From positions 58,757,053 through 58,821,052 of the forward strand of contig CM060732.1 of NCBI GenBank assembly GCA_030704615.1: a DNA stretch of 64,000 nucleotides, written 5' to 3'. This stretch comes from Takakia lepidozioides. Its lineage: Eukaryota; Streptophyta; Takakiopsida; Takakiales; Takakiaceae. Under the pieces are notes generated by a model that was not told where the DNA came from, made no database searches, and worked only from the letters and a program-made list of their open reading frames with translations. Of this stretch, positions 35,759-47,840 are shown in pieces (positions within the stretch are counted from its first letter, which is position 1; each line of letters opens with the position of its first letter). A program made the translations under genes and the position numbers.

Positions 35759-38605
35759 TTAATAATAAGTTGAAGGTCTTGAACAGCATAAACAAGAAGG
35801 CCTCCATCGCCGCTTGCACCGCACAAACCGCCTGTCAGGTTGAGCCATTCTCACCGGACTACTGTTCCATTCATTAGCCATTCTGCATGAGCCCAAAGAG
35901 ATCACCAGCACCCATTATCAGCAGTATACAGGAACATACCTTTTGATTTATGCTAAGCAGCAAGACACTAGCCAGAGACTGATGGTGTACCACAACATGC
36001 TCCAAACCGTCGCAATTCCTTAACCTCGATACAGGACTAAAAAAGCTACTTACATAGGAAAAGCAAAAGAGCGGTTGCTTGCAGCACTGCTGTCAGATCG
36101 GTGAGATATGCTTCCAGAAAAAGGAATTTGGCCTGAATGGTTGACTGCTCCAGAATATGATGTGGATCCAGAGTAGGGCCCAGAGATGGGACCCGAATAA
36201 ACGATGGGTCCTGAAAAGGGAATCGGTGCGAGATCAGCATATGCGTCCATGTCAGACTGGAATCGCTCACGACTCTTGGGTGAGTCCCCAATACTGCCAG
36301 GGTGTGATTTTCCCCAACTACCAGGAGAATCTCCAAGACTTCCATTGCGTGCTTTACCATGGCTGCTGGGTGAATTACGACTACAGGGTGGGTCCTCTAC
36401 TATGCTTTCAGTGCACACTGTATCACAGCCCTCAGGTAATGATAGATCACTGGTAGGTGATGATTGCCCTAGCACATCTATGGCAAGCAATTTACTGCCA
36501 CCAGTTGAAGATTCTTTCACTGTGCTCTCAGCATCTGCAAGAAAGGGCTCCCTTGTTCCAACTTCAACAAATATTTCTGGCGTGGTAGGTACATCTGCAA
36601 CTTCCCATAAGCTTAAATTCAATCTTCTGCCACAAGGTGCCTCTTTCAGTTCTCCTTCAGCAGCTTGTGCTGAAGGAGTTGCCACCTGTGTGCCCTTGAG
36701 TACAACCACATCAACCTTCCCTTCAGACCCTTCCATTTCAACTCCATTTTCCAGTGAGCTGTCAGGCAAGCCCTTAGGTGGTGGCATTGGCTTCTCTCCC
36801 TCCCTTAGAACCTCTGGTTCGACAATCTCCTTCCTATAGGTCACCTGTGGTGTTACCCCCTGGAGATTCTCTAAAGAAACACGCATGTTTTCACTTGGAG
36901 TGATGGCCTGATCGGCATGATGAGCAGCAATCTTCCCAAGCTGTTTGCAGTGCTGCACACCTGTATTCCTATCTGCAATGTCCAACACAGGTATCCACTC
37001 TTCAACAACTGAACTTGGTGTTCTTTTAGATATGTGCTCCAGAGCACATGAGACTTGCTGAAGTGGGGTGCTGTCCACGTCCACATTCTGAGAGTTATCC
37101 CCTGTAGCTGAAATTATGTGCTGAGGTTGCACATCTTTAACAGACCTCTGACAACTCTCCTCTTTCAAATACAACCCTTGCCGGGTCGGCCCTTTACACT
37201 TTTCAGACTCCTCTAACTTCCCTTGGGACGACTCCTGTTTGATGATCACACCCTCCTGGACACCCTCCAGGTCCCCTGAAGAAGGAAACAGCTGAGATGG
37301 AGACTCATATTTCTCGGACTTGTCATGTTTCTCTTCCATGGCAGGTGAATCGTGCTGAGGCAGCACCACACCTCCAGAAGTTGAGGTTGAACTCGTGATC
37401 TCTGCCTTTTCCCAATGTCCAACAATATCAGCCATTCTCTCTCCTTCAGAGCCCACTGTGGGCCCTTTCCACTTAGCCTTCCCAGCTGCAAGTAATTTAT
37501 TCCCAAAAGCCCTATAAAGTGGTACTTCTGCTTGGATTTCCTTTCCACATCCATTTGATTCCATTGACACAACTGTAAGTGGATCAAGAAAATTGTGACT
37601 TTGGCTTGGCAAATGTGCCGACATTTCTGCGACCCCAGCAGCTCCCTCAAAATCATGCAAATCCTGTGAACCTTCTGACAAACTTTCCAGAAACCCTTGC
37701 TTCTTTTCAAACTGAACAAGAGTATAATCCCTATTTCCACCCACTAGCAAACTTATCTGCTCAGATAAGACACCATATCTATCAACCACTGCTCGAATAG
37801 GAAGCCGCCGAAGCCTATTGATATGAAAGGAGGGAAGATTGTCCTCATCAGTATCTGTAATTGGGGATAGGCTAGCAGAGTAAGTGCTCACAAGGGACCC
37901 ATTAGTATGTGCAGCTGTCATGCCTTTGCCTTCTTCACCAGCGTTCTCCACTGCACGATGTGAGCTCCCTTCAAGTGTTCCTTGTACCATCACGCCCATT
38001 TCCTGAGTGGTACACTCCCACTGTAAGGAATGCAAAGAGGACAAAGAAACTTCACTTCTTGATAAGGATCCAGGTTCCCAGCTGCATAATCAACTCTCTT
38101 TCCTGAATGAGCTGTTGCAGCTTCCTCAGTGGACTGTTCCAACAGTGGGAACTCCTGTATTTGACCTGAAAAGTCGCTCAGCAACATCAGTGTCTTGAGG
38201 ATGTTCTTTTTATCTTGGTTTCTCTAGCACTAGAGATAATCACTGCAGATGAGCCGTAAGGTCCTCATGTCTTGAGGGTATTTCCTCCACCAAGGAATGC
38301 TTGGACACGATGTTGAGGTTTCTTATAAGGAGCAATATCTTCTCTTGAGAATCCAAATTGTCTACGACAGGGCTGGTTGCTGCATTAAAGCCTCGGCCAC
38401 TGAGGCGGGTGGGTCAGGGCGCAACGTACATTGCAAACATCAGTTCTTGAGTTCGAAGTTGTGCTCGGCAGGACAATTGTGGCCTTTCTCCAACCCCAGC
38501 GCTCCAGAAAGGATGCAGCTGCTTCTTCACTGGCTCTGACTCAGTCTCAGTCATGATATCCTCTGTCAGCATCTGAATGACAACATTATCTTTCCCGTGA
38601 TACAT
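35759..38605 (-). CDS. gar2-related plant protein of unknown function, three exons
   Basis: Minus-strand exons 38605-38430, 38081-36054 and 35882-35759 join in frame (donors AT/GTACGT and AT/GTAAGT, acceptors ATGCAG) to give about 775 residues. The start is the first ATG of the upstream frame. Most of the protein is low-complexity, acidic and Ser-rich, so probably disordered. Near residue 90-120 it has ITDTDEDNLPSF and RLRRLPIRAVVDRYG. The C-terminus has a run of SGP/YSG motifs (SGPIVYSGPISGPYSGS), then RSDSSAASNRSFAFP and, in the last exon, EWNSSPVRMAQPDRR and a short basic and Cys-rich tail. I recall this SFAFP-EWNSSPVRM tail from plant proteins annotated as 18S pre-ribosomal assembly gar2-related (such as At2g03810). 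That name is historical and the function is unknown. Confidence 0.82.
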
Positions 38606-40800
38606 CCCACACGGAAATGCCGTCACAGACCTTGTAATAAGCAAAGGACACCATCTGCAGCCACATGTCCATGAGACCAGATCATCTCCATTATACAGCT
38701 AATCCAATTACTGGAATCAGCCAGCTTATGCACTACCCGTGCATAAAAACAGTAAAAATCTTTAATATTGGCATCAAATGGACCTCATCAAGGAGGGCAG
38801 TCATTAAACCACAACTGCTTCACCATGCCACTTGTCTGCAAAGTGAAGCTAACGCACTGAAAAACAAACCATAACTGTTGGGTTCTTTCGCCTAACATCC
38901 TTCAATCAAGGAATCAAGGGCAGTTGAAACATATTATCTGAAATGACTCCCCCGTCTTCGTTTAAATTAGCAAGAATGCCTGTAACCACATAACCTGCAC
39001 AAACATTAAGTCACGATATTTTCCAGAACCTGACTGAGAAATCACTACCCTCAATGGGAAATCTCCTGGTGAAGGGGAGGATGCCGACTTCAATTGGCGC
39101 CACAGAAAAACAAGAGATCACAAGTCCAGAGCTCAGCTAAAATTTTGATACCTCCGAAAGATCTCAGTTAACCCTCGGATCGTATTTTGGGTTTCAGCAG
39201 CTTTCCTCCGGCAGCGTCCCCTTCAGCTTCAAGGCTCTTCGCTAGGATCGCTTCTCCTTTTTTATGTCCCAAGGCTGTAATTCGATTCCAGAGCTCTATA
39301 CACACTAGCAGTGGGAATTCACTTCCTCCTCATCTTACTCTCTTCGCTCTGCCTCTGTTATCCTAGGGCTTGGGCTAGTAATTCGACACTCTCATGAACA
39401 CGCCTTGGATTCCAGCTTAGCATCCTCCTTCATAGTTCCTCTCTCTCGTCACTTCCATCTTTTCGCTTCGATAGCTAGTGTGCTAGGGTGTCGGGGATGT
39501 TTCCCCTCAGTAAGCCTGCTATTGGTTATTTTTTCCACTAATTGTTGACAATCTTTATTAATTTGATTAAAAGGGCCTCCGTCCCCCTTCTTATTTTTTT
39601 AAAAACAAAATCACTAATTAATCGGTTTCACAGCAGATCGCCGTGAATCTAAATGGCTGAATAAGGTGCCTATCACCCACACGAAACAGTCCACTTCAGT
39701 AAAGAGTTCACAAACTACAGATCCTGCAATCACCTAACAATCTGCTGTGCAGAAGATCAGCATGACATAACATAATTTCATACATATCTTCAAACTTATC
39801 ACAAACAAATAGACATATTCAGCACAAACCAGTAAACTGACATATAGACTGTGTAATAGGAAACACCGGGTTTAGGCTTACAAAAATGTATCATCACCAT
39901 TGTCACAATTAAAACCACATATGAAGGCTCCACCCTCAGAATGGGGTAGACACCATTGCCACAGTTTCCTATCTGCCATGAAATGCATGGTATTGCTAGC
40001 TGTAGTCCTTAATAGTCTTGCATTTGAAATGTGTTGATATGTAAGTGTGAATTGAGAAGTCATTCCTTATGATGTGTGACATCAACTGACAGGGACGTGT
40101 CTTTACATGGGGGACCCACATATTTCTTCAGAGCTTATACAAAGATTAATGTAGTTGATTTAATCAATCAAGCAGGTTGGACCTCACATCTGCAAACATT
40201 TCCATGAGTCATATATTGCTCATCTATGATGTCTCCATATGAGGAGAATGCATCAAATAATGGATAAGCTGCTCATCATATTCAGCCTCCCAAAGACACC
40301 CTCATCCATGGCCAAAATGTCTCTCCTTCACTTTTCAAACAAATACCTATCCATGGAATAAGTTTCCCTCATGTATGCCAACTAAAAAGGATTATTAATG
40401 TTTCTCCTGAAAGAGTGAAATTGGCTAGAGAAGCAGCCCCCTAGCCTTAATATAGCAACAAAAGCTTGCCTACCATCATAAGCTCCGCCTCATGGGAAGA
40501 ACGCCTTGGCAAGTCCATCCCACCATTTTGAAACAAGAACAGACATTTATCAACAAAGCCATGACGACATCTACTCAACAAATTTCTGTTGTTCTTATTT
40601 GTAATGATATCAGCAGAACCCCCTGGTCCTTGACGTACTCCCAACATAGCATGAATAGTTTCTCACCATGTTGGTGCACAGAAGCACTGCAAGAAGGCAG
40701 CTGTCTTCCACCTTTTATTGAGAGGGCGGTCAAGTTCCTGCCAACAGATTGTGTGACCAAGCTCCTCCTTGACCAGCAATTCAAGGGGCAGTAAGCTAGC
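38606..40800. other. 5' region of the gar2-related gene and intergenic DNA
   Basis: The first part (to about 39500) likely holds the 5' leader and promoter of the minus-strand gene. The rest is AT-rich with short frames of no known domain. Confidence 0.4.
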
Positions 40801-41040
40801 TTACAGGGAAGTTTGCACGGTAGGCATTCATGCTTGAGTCGGAATAGTCCAACGGGATGCGGATGGATTGAGTCGCAATCCATGCACGAGCGATCATAAT
40901 CATACAGGAGCTCGTTGACATGGTGAGACGGACGAGGAGATGGTGCCAGGATGGCACGCATCTGCCTTTTTGTGCATTCTAGCAATGGGAGTTCAAGCCG
41001 GTCCCATGTAATTGGTCATGGAGATAATGTGCATGACGAT

Positions 41041-41640
41041 CCAGAGATCAGTGAGGAGCTTGGTGGTGCTAAGGATGTGGTGGAAGATGCAACAGTGTTG
41101 GCCTACCTTCGTACCGGAGAGACAGCAGCCAATGTGACTACTAAGGAGAGAGATCGGATCCTACAACGAGCCAAGAGGTTCAAGTGGGAGGGGATTCACC
41201 TACTCCGTGTATGGGGGGATGGACGACTGAAGATTATGTCTCATCCAACACAACAAGCGTGATTGGTACGCCATGCCCATGAGGAGTTGGGACAGTTTGG
41301 AGTGCGGCGCACTCATAGTTAGCTGCAAGGGTAGTACTGGTGGCGGGGCATGTACACGGATGTGCAACAGTTAGTGGCAATGTGCATGGTGTGTGATAGG
41401 GTGCGTACTTCCTTCAATGTACATACTCCACAATTGCATCATTTACCTATTATGGGTTTGAGCTACCGTTGGAGTCTTGACTTCGCAAGCCCATTGCCAC
41501 TAACGATTCGCCATAACAAGTATGTGTTGGTGATGGTGGAACACTTCTCCAAATGGATTGAATTGGTGGCGTTGCTTGACAAAGCAAGTAAGAGGGCTGC
41601 ATATGCATTCTTAGATCGAGTTCTTAACCGATTTTGGATG
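41041..41640 (+). pseudogene. Ty3/gypsy integrase fragment
   Basis: The frame shows KRFKWEGIHLLRV, then a His/Cys zinc-binding pattern (HAHEELGQFGVRRTH ... VAMCMVCDR) interrupted by stops, then the start of the integrase core (YRWSLDFASPLPLTIRHNKY, EHFSKWIELVAL). It breaks off at about 41637, where LINE copy B sequence starts. Reverse transcriptase and LTRs are not seen nearby. Confidence 0.82.
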
Positions 41641-44330
41641 TCATTATGTAGCCTTATTTGTAAAGTCAGGTCCCTATTGAAGTCGCATGCGAGAAGGATT
41701 GCAGAAGATGAGTTGATGACATTGTTCACAAAGTCTGTAATTTGTTGCAAGATATCTAGGGTAAGTGCTATATCATCTGGATGTGAGGGCATATAGAGGT
41801 GAATAATAGTAAATTTTGGATAAGGCCTGATATGCATTTGGACAACTTGTAGATGAGTTTTGAGATACGAAGGAATTGCAACATTAGAGGTTGTTTTTTT
41901 GCAAGTGCATGGATTTTTGTATACCAATTGCAACTCCAAACCCCCCCCCCCCCCCCCCCCCCCCCCCTCCTGCTGGCTGGTACTGTAATGAGCATACCTG
42001 TTATATTTTTCCTGATGATGGGGGGCTGTCATAATTAAGGGTCCAGCAATATTCTATTCATGTTTGTATTGGGTGAGTGCAATTGGAGTTTGGTTTCTTG
42101 TAATAGAATAATGTGGGGGGGAAGTCTTGAAGGATAAGTAATAGGATGGCGATATTGGAGGCAATAGAGCCAAAATTCCATGTGAGACATACTAGAGATT
42201 GATCTGATCCGGAGTCGGGGATGCATATGGGCAAAGAGATGGTTCATGGCAGAGTTGGTGTTTGATCGTTAAAACTATGGGGTTAGTTTGGGGTATATGA
42301 AGGTTGAGTACATAATAGCCTGATAGATATGTTAACATGCTTATTGTGGCAGATAGAATTTATTGTGTTATGAAAGGAATGCTAAAGTAATATCTTGTAA
42401 AGTAGGGCAAGTCATTGGGGGGAGGTTCTTTATATATGTTACGTGACCCGGTGGAGTTTGTGGGAGAACAAAAGAGCCTTGGACGTTTTTTAGGGGGTGT
42501 GGTAGGGCATTGTAATGGGATGGGTCTTCAAGTACTGCTCGAAGTTTTGTTAGTGTGGATAGTATTCTAATCTCCAATTTCTCAGACAACATGATATTTA
42601 CATGTTTTAGGAGTTGGAAATATACAAATTATGTATGTGAACAATACATGGTGCTTACAATGAGATCGCGGTTTATAACTATTATGAGCTACGGTTGGGT
42701 ATTCGGATGTGGCAATACCATATGGCAGTGCATTTGGGGTTTCTAGATCGAGAGTGTATTGTGATTTGGGAAGGTATGGGTTAAGATTTTCTGAAGATGT
42801 TCATATTCCAATTTTAGAGTGATGGTAGATGGGTAGAAGTATAAATTATATCTTGAATTGGCTGCTTTGGATATGCGGTTAACAATGGTGTGGATAAGAT
42901 TTAGTGCATTATGTAGATTGAATATGACTTGGGGAGGGTTTGAGATGTTCGGCCTTCTACTACTATGTCTATTATTAGGGCCTGGGTTTGGGTGGATGTT
43001 TCCACATAATATGAGGAGTACGCTTAAATGCGTATTTATGTAGTTATGCATCCATCTTTGTAGTTTGCGTTTTCCTTGCTTAGAGATGTGTGGAGCGTTA
43101 TTCAATCTTCCTTTGGGGATATATGATACTTGTTGTTCGTAGGTGTGCATTTTTGTGATGAAGTTGAGGGACGATTTGCTTTGTTGGTAGCTATATATTT
43201 TTGTAAATCTGTATGCTGGTTATACTTGCCAAATTAGTGGTAACCAATTATTTCTACAGTTGCACAACTGAAATGTGTGTATTGTGAAAAGGACTGGGAG
43301 GTAGAAGTGGATGGTTGAAAATGGGCAACAACACATGGAGAGATGGATAATTTTCATTCGCTAGGGATTGAGTGGAGACGACATAGCCACCGTTAACGTA
43401 GTTATGAGCAGAAGGTGCTCAAAAGGTGGTTGAAATGAATTTTTCATAAAGAAGGTAGTGAAAGAGAGTGCAGTGGATGGCGTATAGGTATCCATCAGTG
43501 GAGGGTGAATCGTGGATCTTGACAACCATATTTTGTTTGAAATTTTCGTGGGGAACGTTTATTCAGTATATTGAAGTGTACCTCTGGGGTTGTATAGGTG
43601 TAGGATTGTAGAGAAAGTATAAGCTCGAGGTGTCATGTATAAATGGATCATAGCACCCCATGCAGCCAGTTATAATAAGCAGGGTTTGCAAGATGAAACG
43701 AAACTGTACTATTAGTATGTAGTTTTGTGGGAATGGAGGGCGAGGAACCAATTTTTGTGTGGGGCGGGGTTAGAGGGCTGTAATGAAATAGACGATGACT
43801 CTCGTGTTGCAATATGACTGTGCTTTTGAGATGTTCGCTTCTGAGTTCGTTCTTTTGTCTTTGAATGCTCTACGGAATTGATGCTTTTGATAATCATTTC
43901 TTCAAAGTGAGCACAAATAGCAAAGTCATGTAATTTCCACGGCTGAGATTTTGAATGAGTGGCCAAAAATTGGAAAACGATCTCTAGGGATGTTGTTCGC
44001 AACAAGACAGTAGTCTTTATGAACATGGAGGTATTTTGGGCTTTACATGAATCTGGCGAGGTTGGGAGAGAGGTTTGGGTGCAGGTATGTCAGTGTAGGT
44101 TGGGCTTTGGATAACGGGGATGTGACAATTTTTAGGATGTTTTGGCCGATCAGTGTCATGGGAATAGTGTTGATTATGTATAATGCGATAGGGTTTGTTG
44201 GTATCCTTGTAAGATGGAAGCACACCCCTTAGGAAATGATGGTGGTAAGATAAGTGGGTTAGTACGATGGTGTTGAGGGTTTGTCGTGTTTGATCAGATG
44301 TGTCGGAAGCAAGCAAGTAGGGAATGCAAA
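41637..44330 (-). mobile_element. LINE retrotransposon copy B, with 2A-like NPGP motif
   Basis: Read on the minus strand. Codons at 43003-42977 encode GNIHPNPGP after a hydrophobic LSVLLILC stretch, the arrangement of 2A-like motifs at the head of some LINE ORF2 proteins. Endonuclease motifs follow: IILLQETKL (near 42090), IIHLYM and DFNRDLTL (to about 41690). The copy stops inside the endonuclease at 41637, next to the gypsy fragment. Upstream frames at 44316-43712 may be leftovers of ORF1, but no domain was recognised. A 27-base C run (41941-41967) lies in the coding part. Confidence 0.7.
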
Positions 44331-44589
44331 AGCGTGAGCCTGGAAGCGTGACATGTGAGCCATGAGGGAGTCTATTTTTTATTTTTATTTTTTAAAAAAA
44401 ATTAAGGAGGATAGTCCTCCAAAATTACGATCAACGACCGCAACTCAGGACGATTTTCACACAAATAAAAACTATTATTATTATTTGGGTGAGATAACCC
44501 TCCATAAATGCGGGCATTGACGACCGCAATTCAGGACAGATCGCACCAAAAAAAAATAAAAAAATCCATGGTTGCGATAGAATACAAAA

Positions 44590-45070
44590 ACATTCATGCA
44601 GATGGGAAACGAGTGAACGACTACATGAACGTTGGCCCATTGAGTGAATTTGAATAGTCCCTGTATTAGTCCGGGACCTGTGAAACGGTATACTGAAGAC
44701 GCTGCGGAAATGTCCAAACAAACGAAAATTATTAAGATGTGCATGCATCCGTTGGCCCATCGAACGAATTTTATTTCATCTCATGTTACACTAGGACTCG
44801 TCTTATGGTATGTTGAACATACTAGCAAAGTTTGAAAGCAAACCAAACTCATCTGGATGGGCAACCGTCCGTTGGGCCATTCAACGAATTTCGATTGATG
44901 GCATACTTGTCCGGGACCTGTGAAACAGTGTACCGAACATATTGGCAAAGTTTGAAAGGAAACAAAAATCATTCAGATGGCCAACCATCTGTTGTCCCAT
45001 TGAATGAATTTCCTTTCATCTTGTATGACTCCGGGATCTGTTGGGTTGCGTTTCGTCTGCTCATGATTTT
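44590..45070 (+). repeat. 120-bp tandem repeat, block 1
   Basis: Units share CCGTTGGSCCATT, GAATGAATTT, GTCCGGGACCTGTGAAAC and GCAAAGTTTGAAA. The GGGACCTG core or variant recurs near 44671, 44791, 44910 and 45032, close to 120 bp apart. Confidence 0.8.
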
Positions 45071-45474
45071 TTCTTTTGCTCCATTCTTGAACCACTGGCT
45101 TAGCGACAGCACATGCAGCCATCAAAAGTCATTTGGACCCAAAACCACGATTTTGTGCCTCATTTGCACTCCAAAGTGGATTTGTCTTCAACATCATGCA
45201 CTCTTCATAGAGAATTCAGCAATAGTGAGCGAAGACAACATTTTTATTTATTTATTTTTCATTTGTGTTTGGTCCTATTTTTTACAAGGATGCACAAGTG
45301 TGGGGGTAGAATACACAGAACAAAATTGACCTAGAAATAAAAAATCATTGCGTAGAATAAACCTGCAATCGTAGACATTCTAAATCTAATTATTGAATTA
45401 AAATTCATTAAAATCGATTTAATTCAAAATTGGTTGAAGTGGACTGCGCCGTTGGGGAGACAAATGTTTGATAC

Positions 45475-45950
45475 CAATGGTTTGCCCTTTTAATCACTTT
45501 CGATTTTTGCTATACTTGTCGAGGATCTAGCACATGGTATATTCAACATGCTAGCAAAGTTTGGAAACAAACAAAAAATCATTTGGATGGGAAACCATTT
45601 GTTCGCCTTTTCAATCAATTTTGATTCACGCCATATTTGTCCAAAGTTTGAAAACAAGTAAAATACATTTGGATACACAACCATTTTGTTCGCCCTTTGA
45701 ATCAATTTGGATTCATGCCATACTTGTCCAAGACTTGTCACATGATATGTAGAACATACTAGCGAAGTTTGAAAACAAACCAAAATCATTTGGATGAGAA
45801 ATTATTCGTTTGTCACTTGAACCCCATTGACCTCGTACTTGTCCAGGACCTGTTGTATGGTATGTAGAACATGGATGATGGTATCAAAGTTTAAAAACAA
45901 CATAAAATCATTTGGATGGGGAACGGTTTGTTCATCGTGGAAACAAATCG
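45475..45950 (+). repeat. 120-bp tandem repeat, block 2
   Basis: The same unit as block 1 recurs with cores near 45513, 45726 and 45843; one unit near 45640 is shortened. The 400 bp between the blocks (45071-45474) shows no match. It may be an insertion or a diverged part. Confidence 0.72.
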
Positions 45951-46379
45951 CGATAGGCCCATGAGAGCTTCCCCACTGGTGACACACTATATGGGTACAT
46001 CAATTGCCATTTATCAAGGCATGTACAGAGTCTGTTAGAAGATAGCGGGGCTGCAGGCGGAATGCTCCCCATGTCAAACTTCCCGCTCAACCTCCCGCTC
46101 GCCAAGCTCTCACGTGTGGGATGCTCGTTCATGCTCGCTTGACTCGACGTGTGTTTGACTTTGTGTTGTGTGGGAGATAGCGGGCCCAAAAGAACACGTC
46201 AAGATTCAGGGCCCTCATGAAATTTGTCGTGTCCTCAACCTAAATAAGGGTTTTAGCATACCCCAGTGGGACTCTATTTTTGTGGTTTTTCTTATTGACA
46301 CCATATTTTGCCGTTTTCGTGGCTAATAGCGGGCCTCAGTGGGGATGCTTTGAGTGCTCCAACAGAGCTGGGTGCAGAA

Positions 46380-46523
46380 GGCTCAGGCTTTAAATCCATT
46401 GTTTAGAGCGACGTCGTTGTTTTCCCATGGGTCGAGAGGTCAGGGGTTCAAACACGTTGTAAACCCCCCCCCCCCCCCCCTCCCCCCTCCCCCTCCCCCC
46501 TCCCCCCTCCTTCCGTGTCAACC
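46380..46523 (+). repeat. Possible SINE head followed by a C-rich tract
   Basis: TTGTTTAGAGC, TTTCCCATGGGTCGAGAGGTC and GGGGTTCAAAC resemble the internal promoter of a tRNA-derived SINE. A C-run with scattered T (46464-46511) follows directly. Confidence 0.4.
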
Positions 46524-46619
46524 TATATTTTGCGACAGGGACGCCGCGCCTTATGGCGAGGCCCCTCTCGACATGTGCATGGTTCAAGCCCCTACCCCTG
46601 CCCCTGATTTACTCATAGG

Positions 46620-47840
46620 CAAGATTAAGAATAAGCAGCGACCGCCACTGTTGGCAGTCACTTCATTTTTTTAAATTAAGAATAAACAGCAACCGCCACA
46701 ATTGGCGGTCGCTTTATGTTTTTTTCTAAAAATTACCGCCAATGTGGCGATCTCTTTATTTTCTTTTTTCTAAAAATATGATGTGACCGCCAATATGGCG
46801 GTCGCTTCATAATTTAATTTTTTTAAAAACAACCGCCAATTTTGCAGCTTAATTTTTCTCTTAAAAAAAACAACGACTGCCAATTTGGTGGCCGCATTCT
46901 TTTCTTTAAATAATATGAAGTGACCGCTATATTGGCAGTCGCTTAATTTTTAAAAATAAAACAAAGAAGTCACCGCCACTTTGGGGTCGCTTAATTTTTT
47001 TAAATAAAAAAATAACGACCACCAATTTGGTGGTCGCTTCATTTTTTAAAAGTATGACGCCTCCCAAAAGGAGCGTAACATATGGTGTCTCTTCACCACA
47101 AGGGCTACTCCCTTCATTTTTTAAAATAAAAAAACAGCGACCGCCACTTTTGGCGGTCGCTTCATTTCAAAATCGACAGCCAATTTCCCGGTGGCTTAAT
47201 TGTTTTAAGAGAAAAAGCAGTGACTGCCAATTTGGTGGTCACTTTATTTTATTTTTTCTTGAAATTTCAAGTGATTGCCAAAAAAAATCAGCGACCGCCA
47301 GTTTGGCGGTCGCTTAAGTTTTTTAACTTGAAAAACCCAATGACTGCCAGTTTGGCGGTTGCTTAATGATTTTAAATTAAAAAACCTTTAAAAAAATTAA
47401 AAAAACCAGCAACCGCCAGTTTGGAGGTCGTTTTGTTTTTCCTTTCTCTCTCCCCTTAAAATACGAGTAATAAATAAATAAAAAGCTGCGAGCTACCAAT
47501 TTTGCGGTTGAAGGCAGTCATGTTTTGTTTTTTAAATTTAAATTTTAAGCGACCACCAATTTGCGGTCGCTTCTCTTTATTTAAAATAAAAACAATCAAC
47601 GACTGCCAATCTTGCAGTTGCTTCATTTTTTTAAAATAAAAAATAGCTACGACTGCCCATTTGGCGCTCGCTTCATTTCTTTAAAAAGGAAAAACAAACG
47701 GCGGCCGCTTAGTGGACATGCGCATCTTTTTTTTTAAATTAAAAAAACTGCGACTGCCAATTTGGCGGTCGTTTTTTTTTTTTTTTTTTTTTAAAGAATT
47801 GTATCGACCATCAATATTGGCGGTCGCGCATTATCAAAAT
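46620..47840. repeat. Array of about 21 short hairpin units (ACCGCCA...TGGCGGT)
   Basis: Each unit is a small inverted repeat such as GCGACCGCCAGTTTGGCGGTCGCT (47292-47315) or CGACCACCAATTTGGTGGTCG. Units are separated by 20-45 bases rich in A and T, often TTTTTAAATAAAAA. Good units lie near 46690, 46785, 47014, 47135, 47293 and 47751. Several are diverged on one arm only. There is no open frame across the array. Confidence 0.85.

Noticed and set aside
36204-36839. 211-residue plus-strand frame
   Set aside because: It is the complement of the gar2-related exon and has no domain of its own.
38056-38187. Alternative first exon of the gar2-related gene (MLLSDFSGQ...)
   Set aside because: Using it would need a 35-bp intron, too short for plants. 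The exon at 38430-38605 joins in frame through a normal intron.
46620-47840. CRISPR array
   Set aside because: Repeats are imperfect hairpins with A/T-rich, non-unique spacers in a plant nuclear context.
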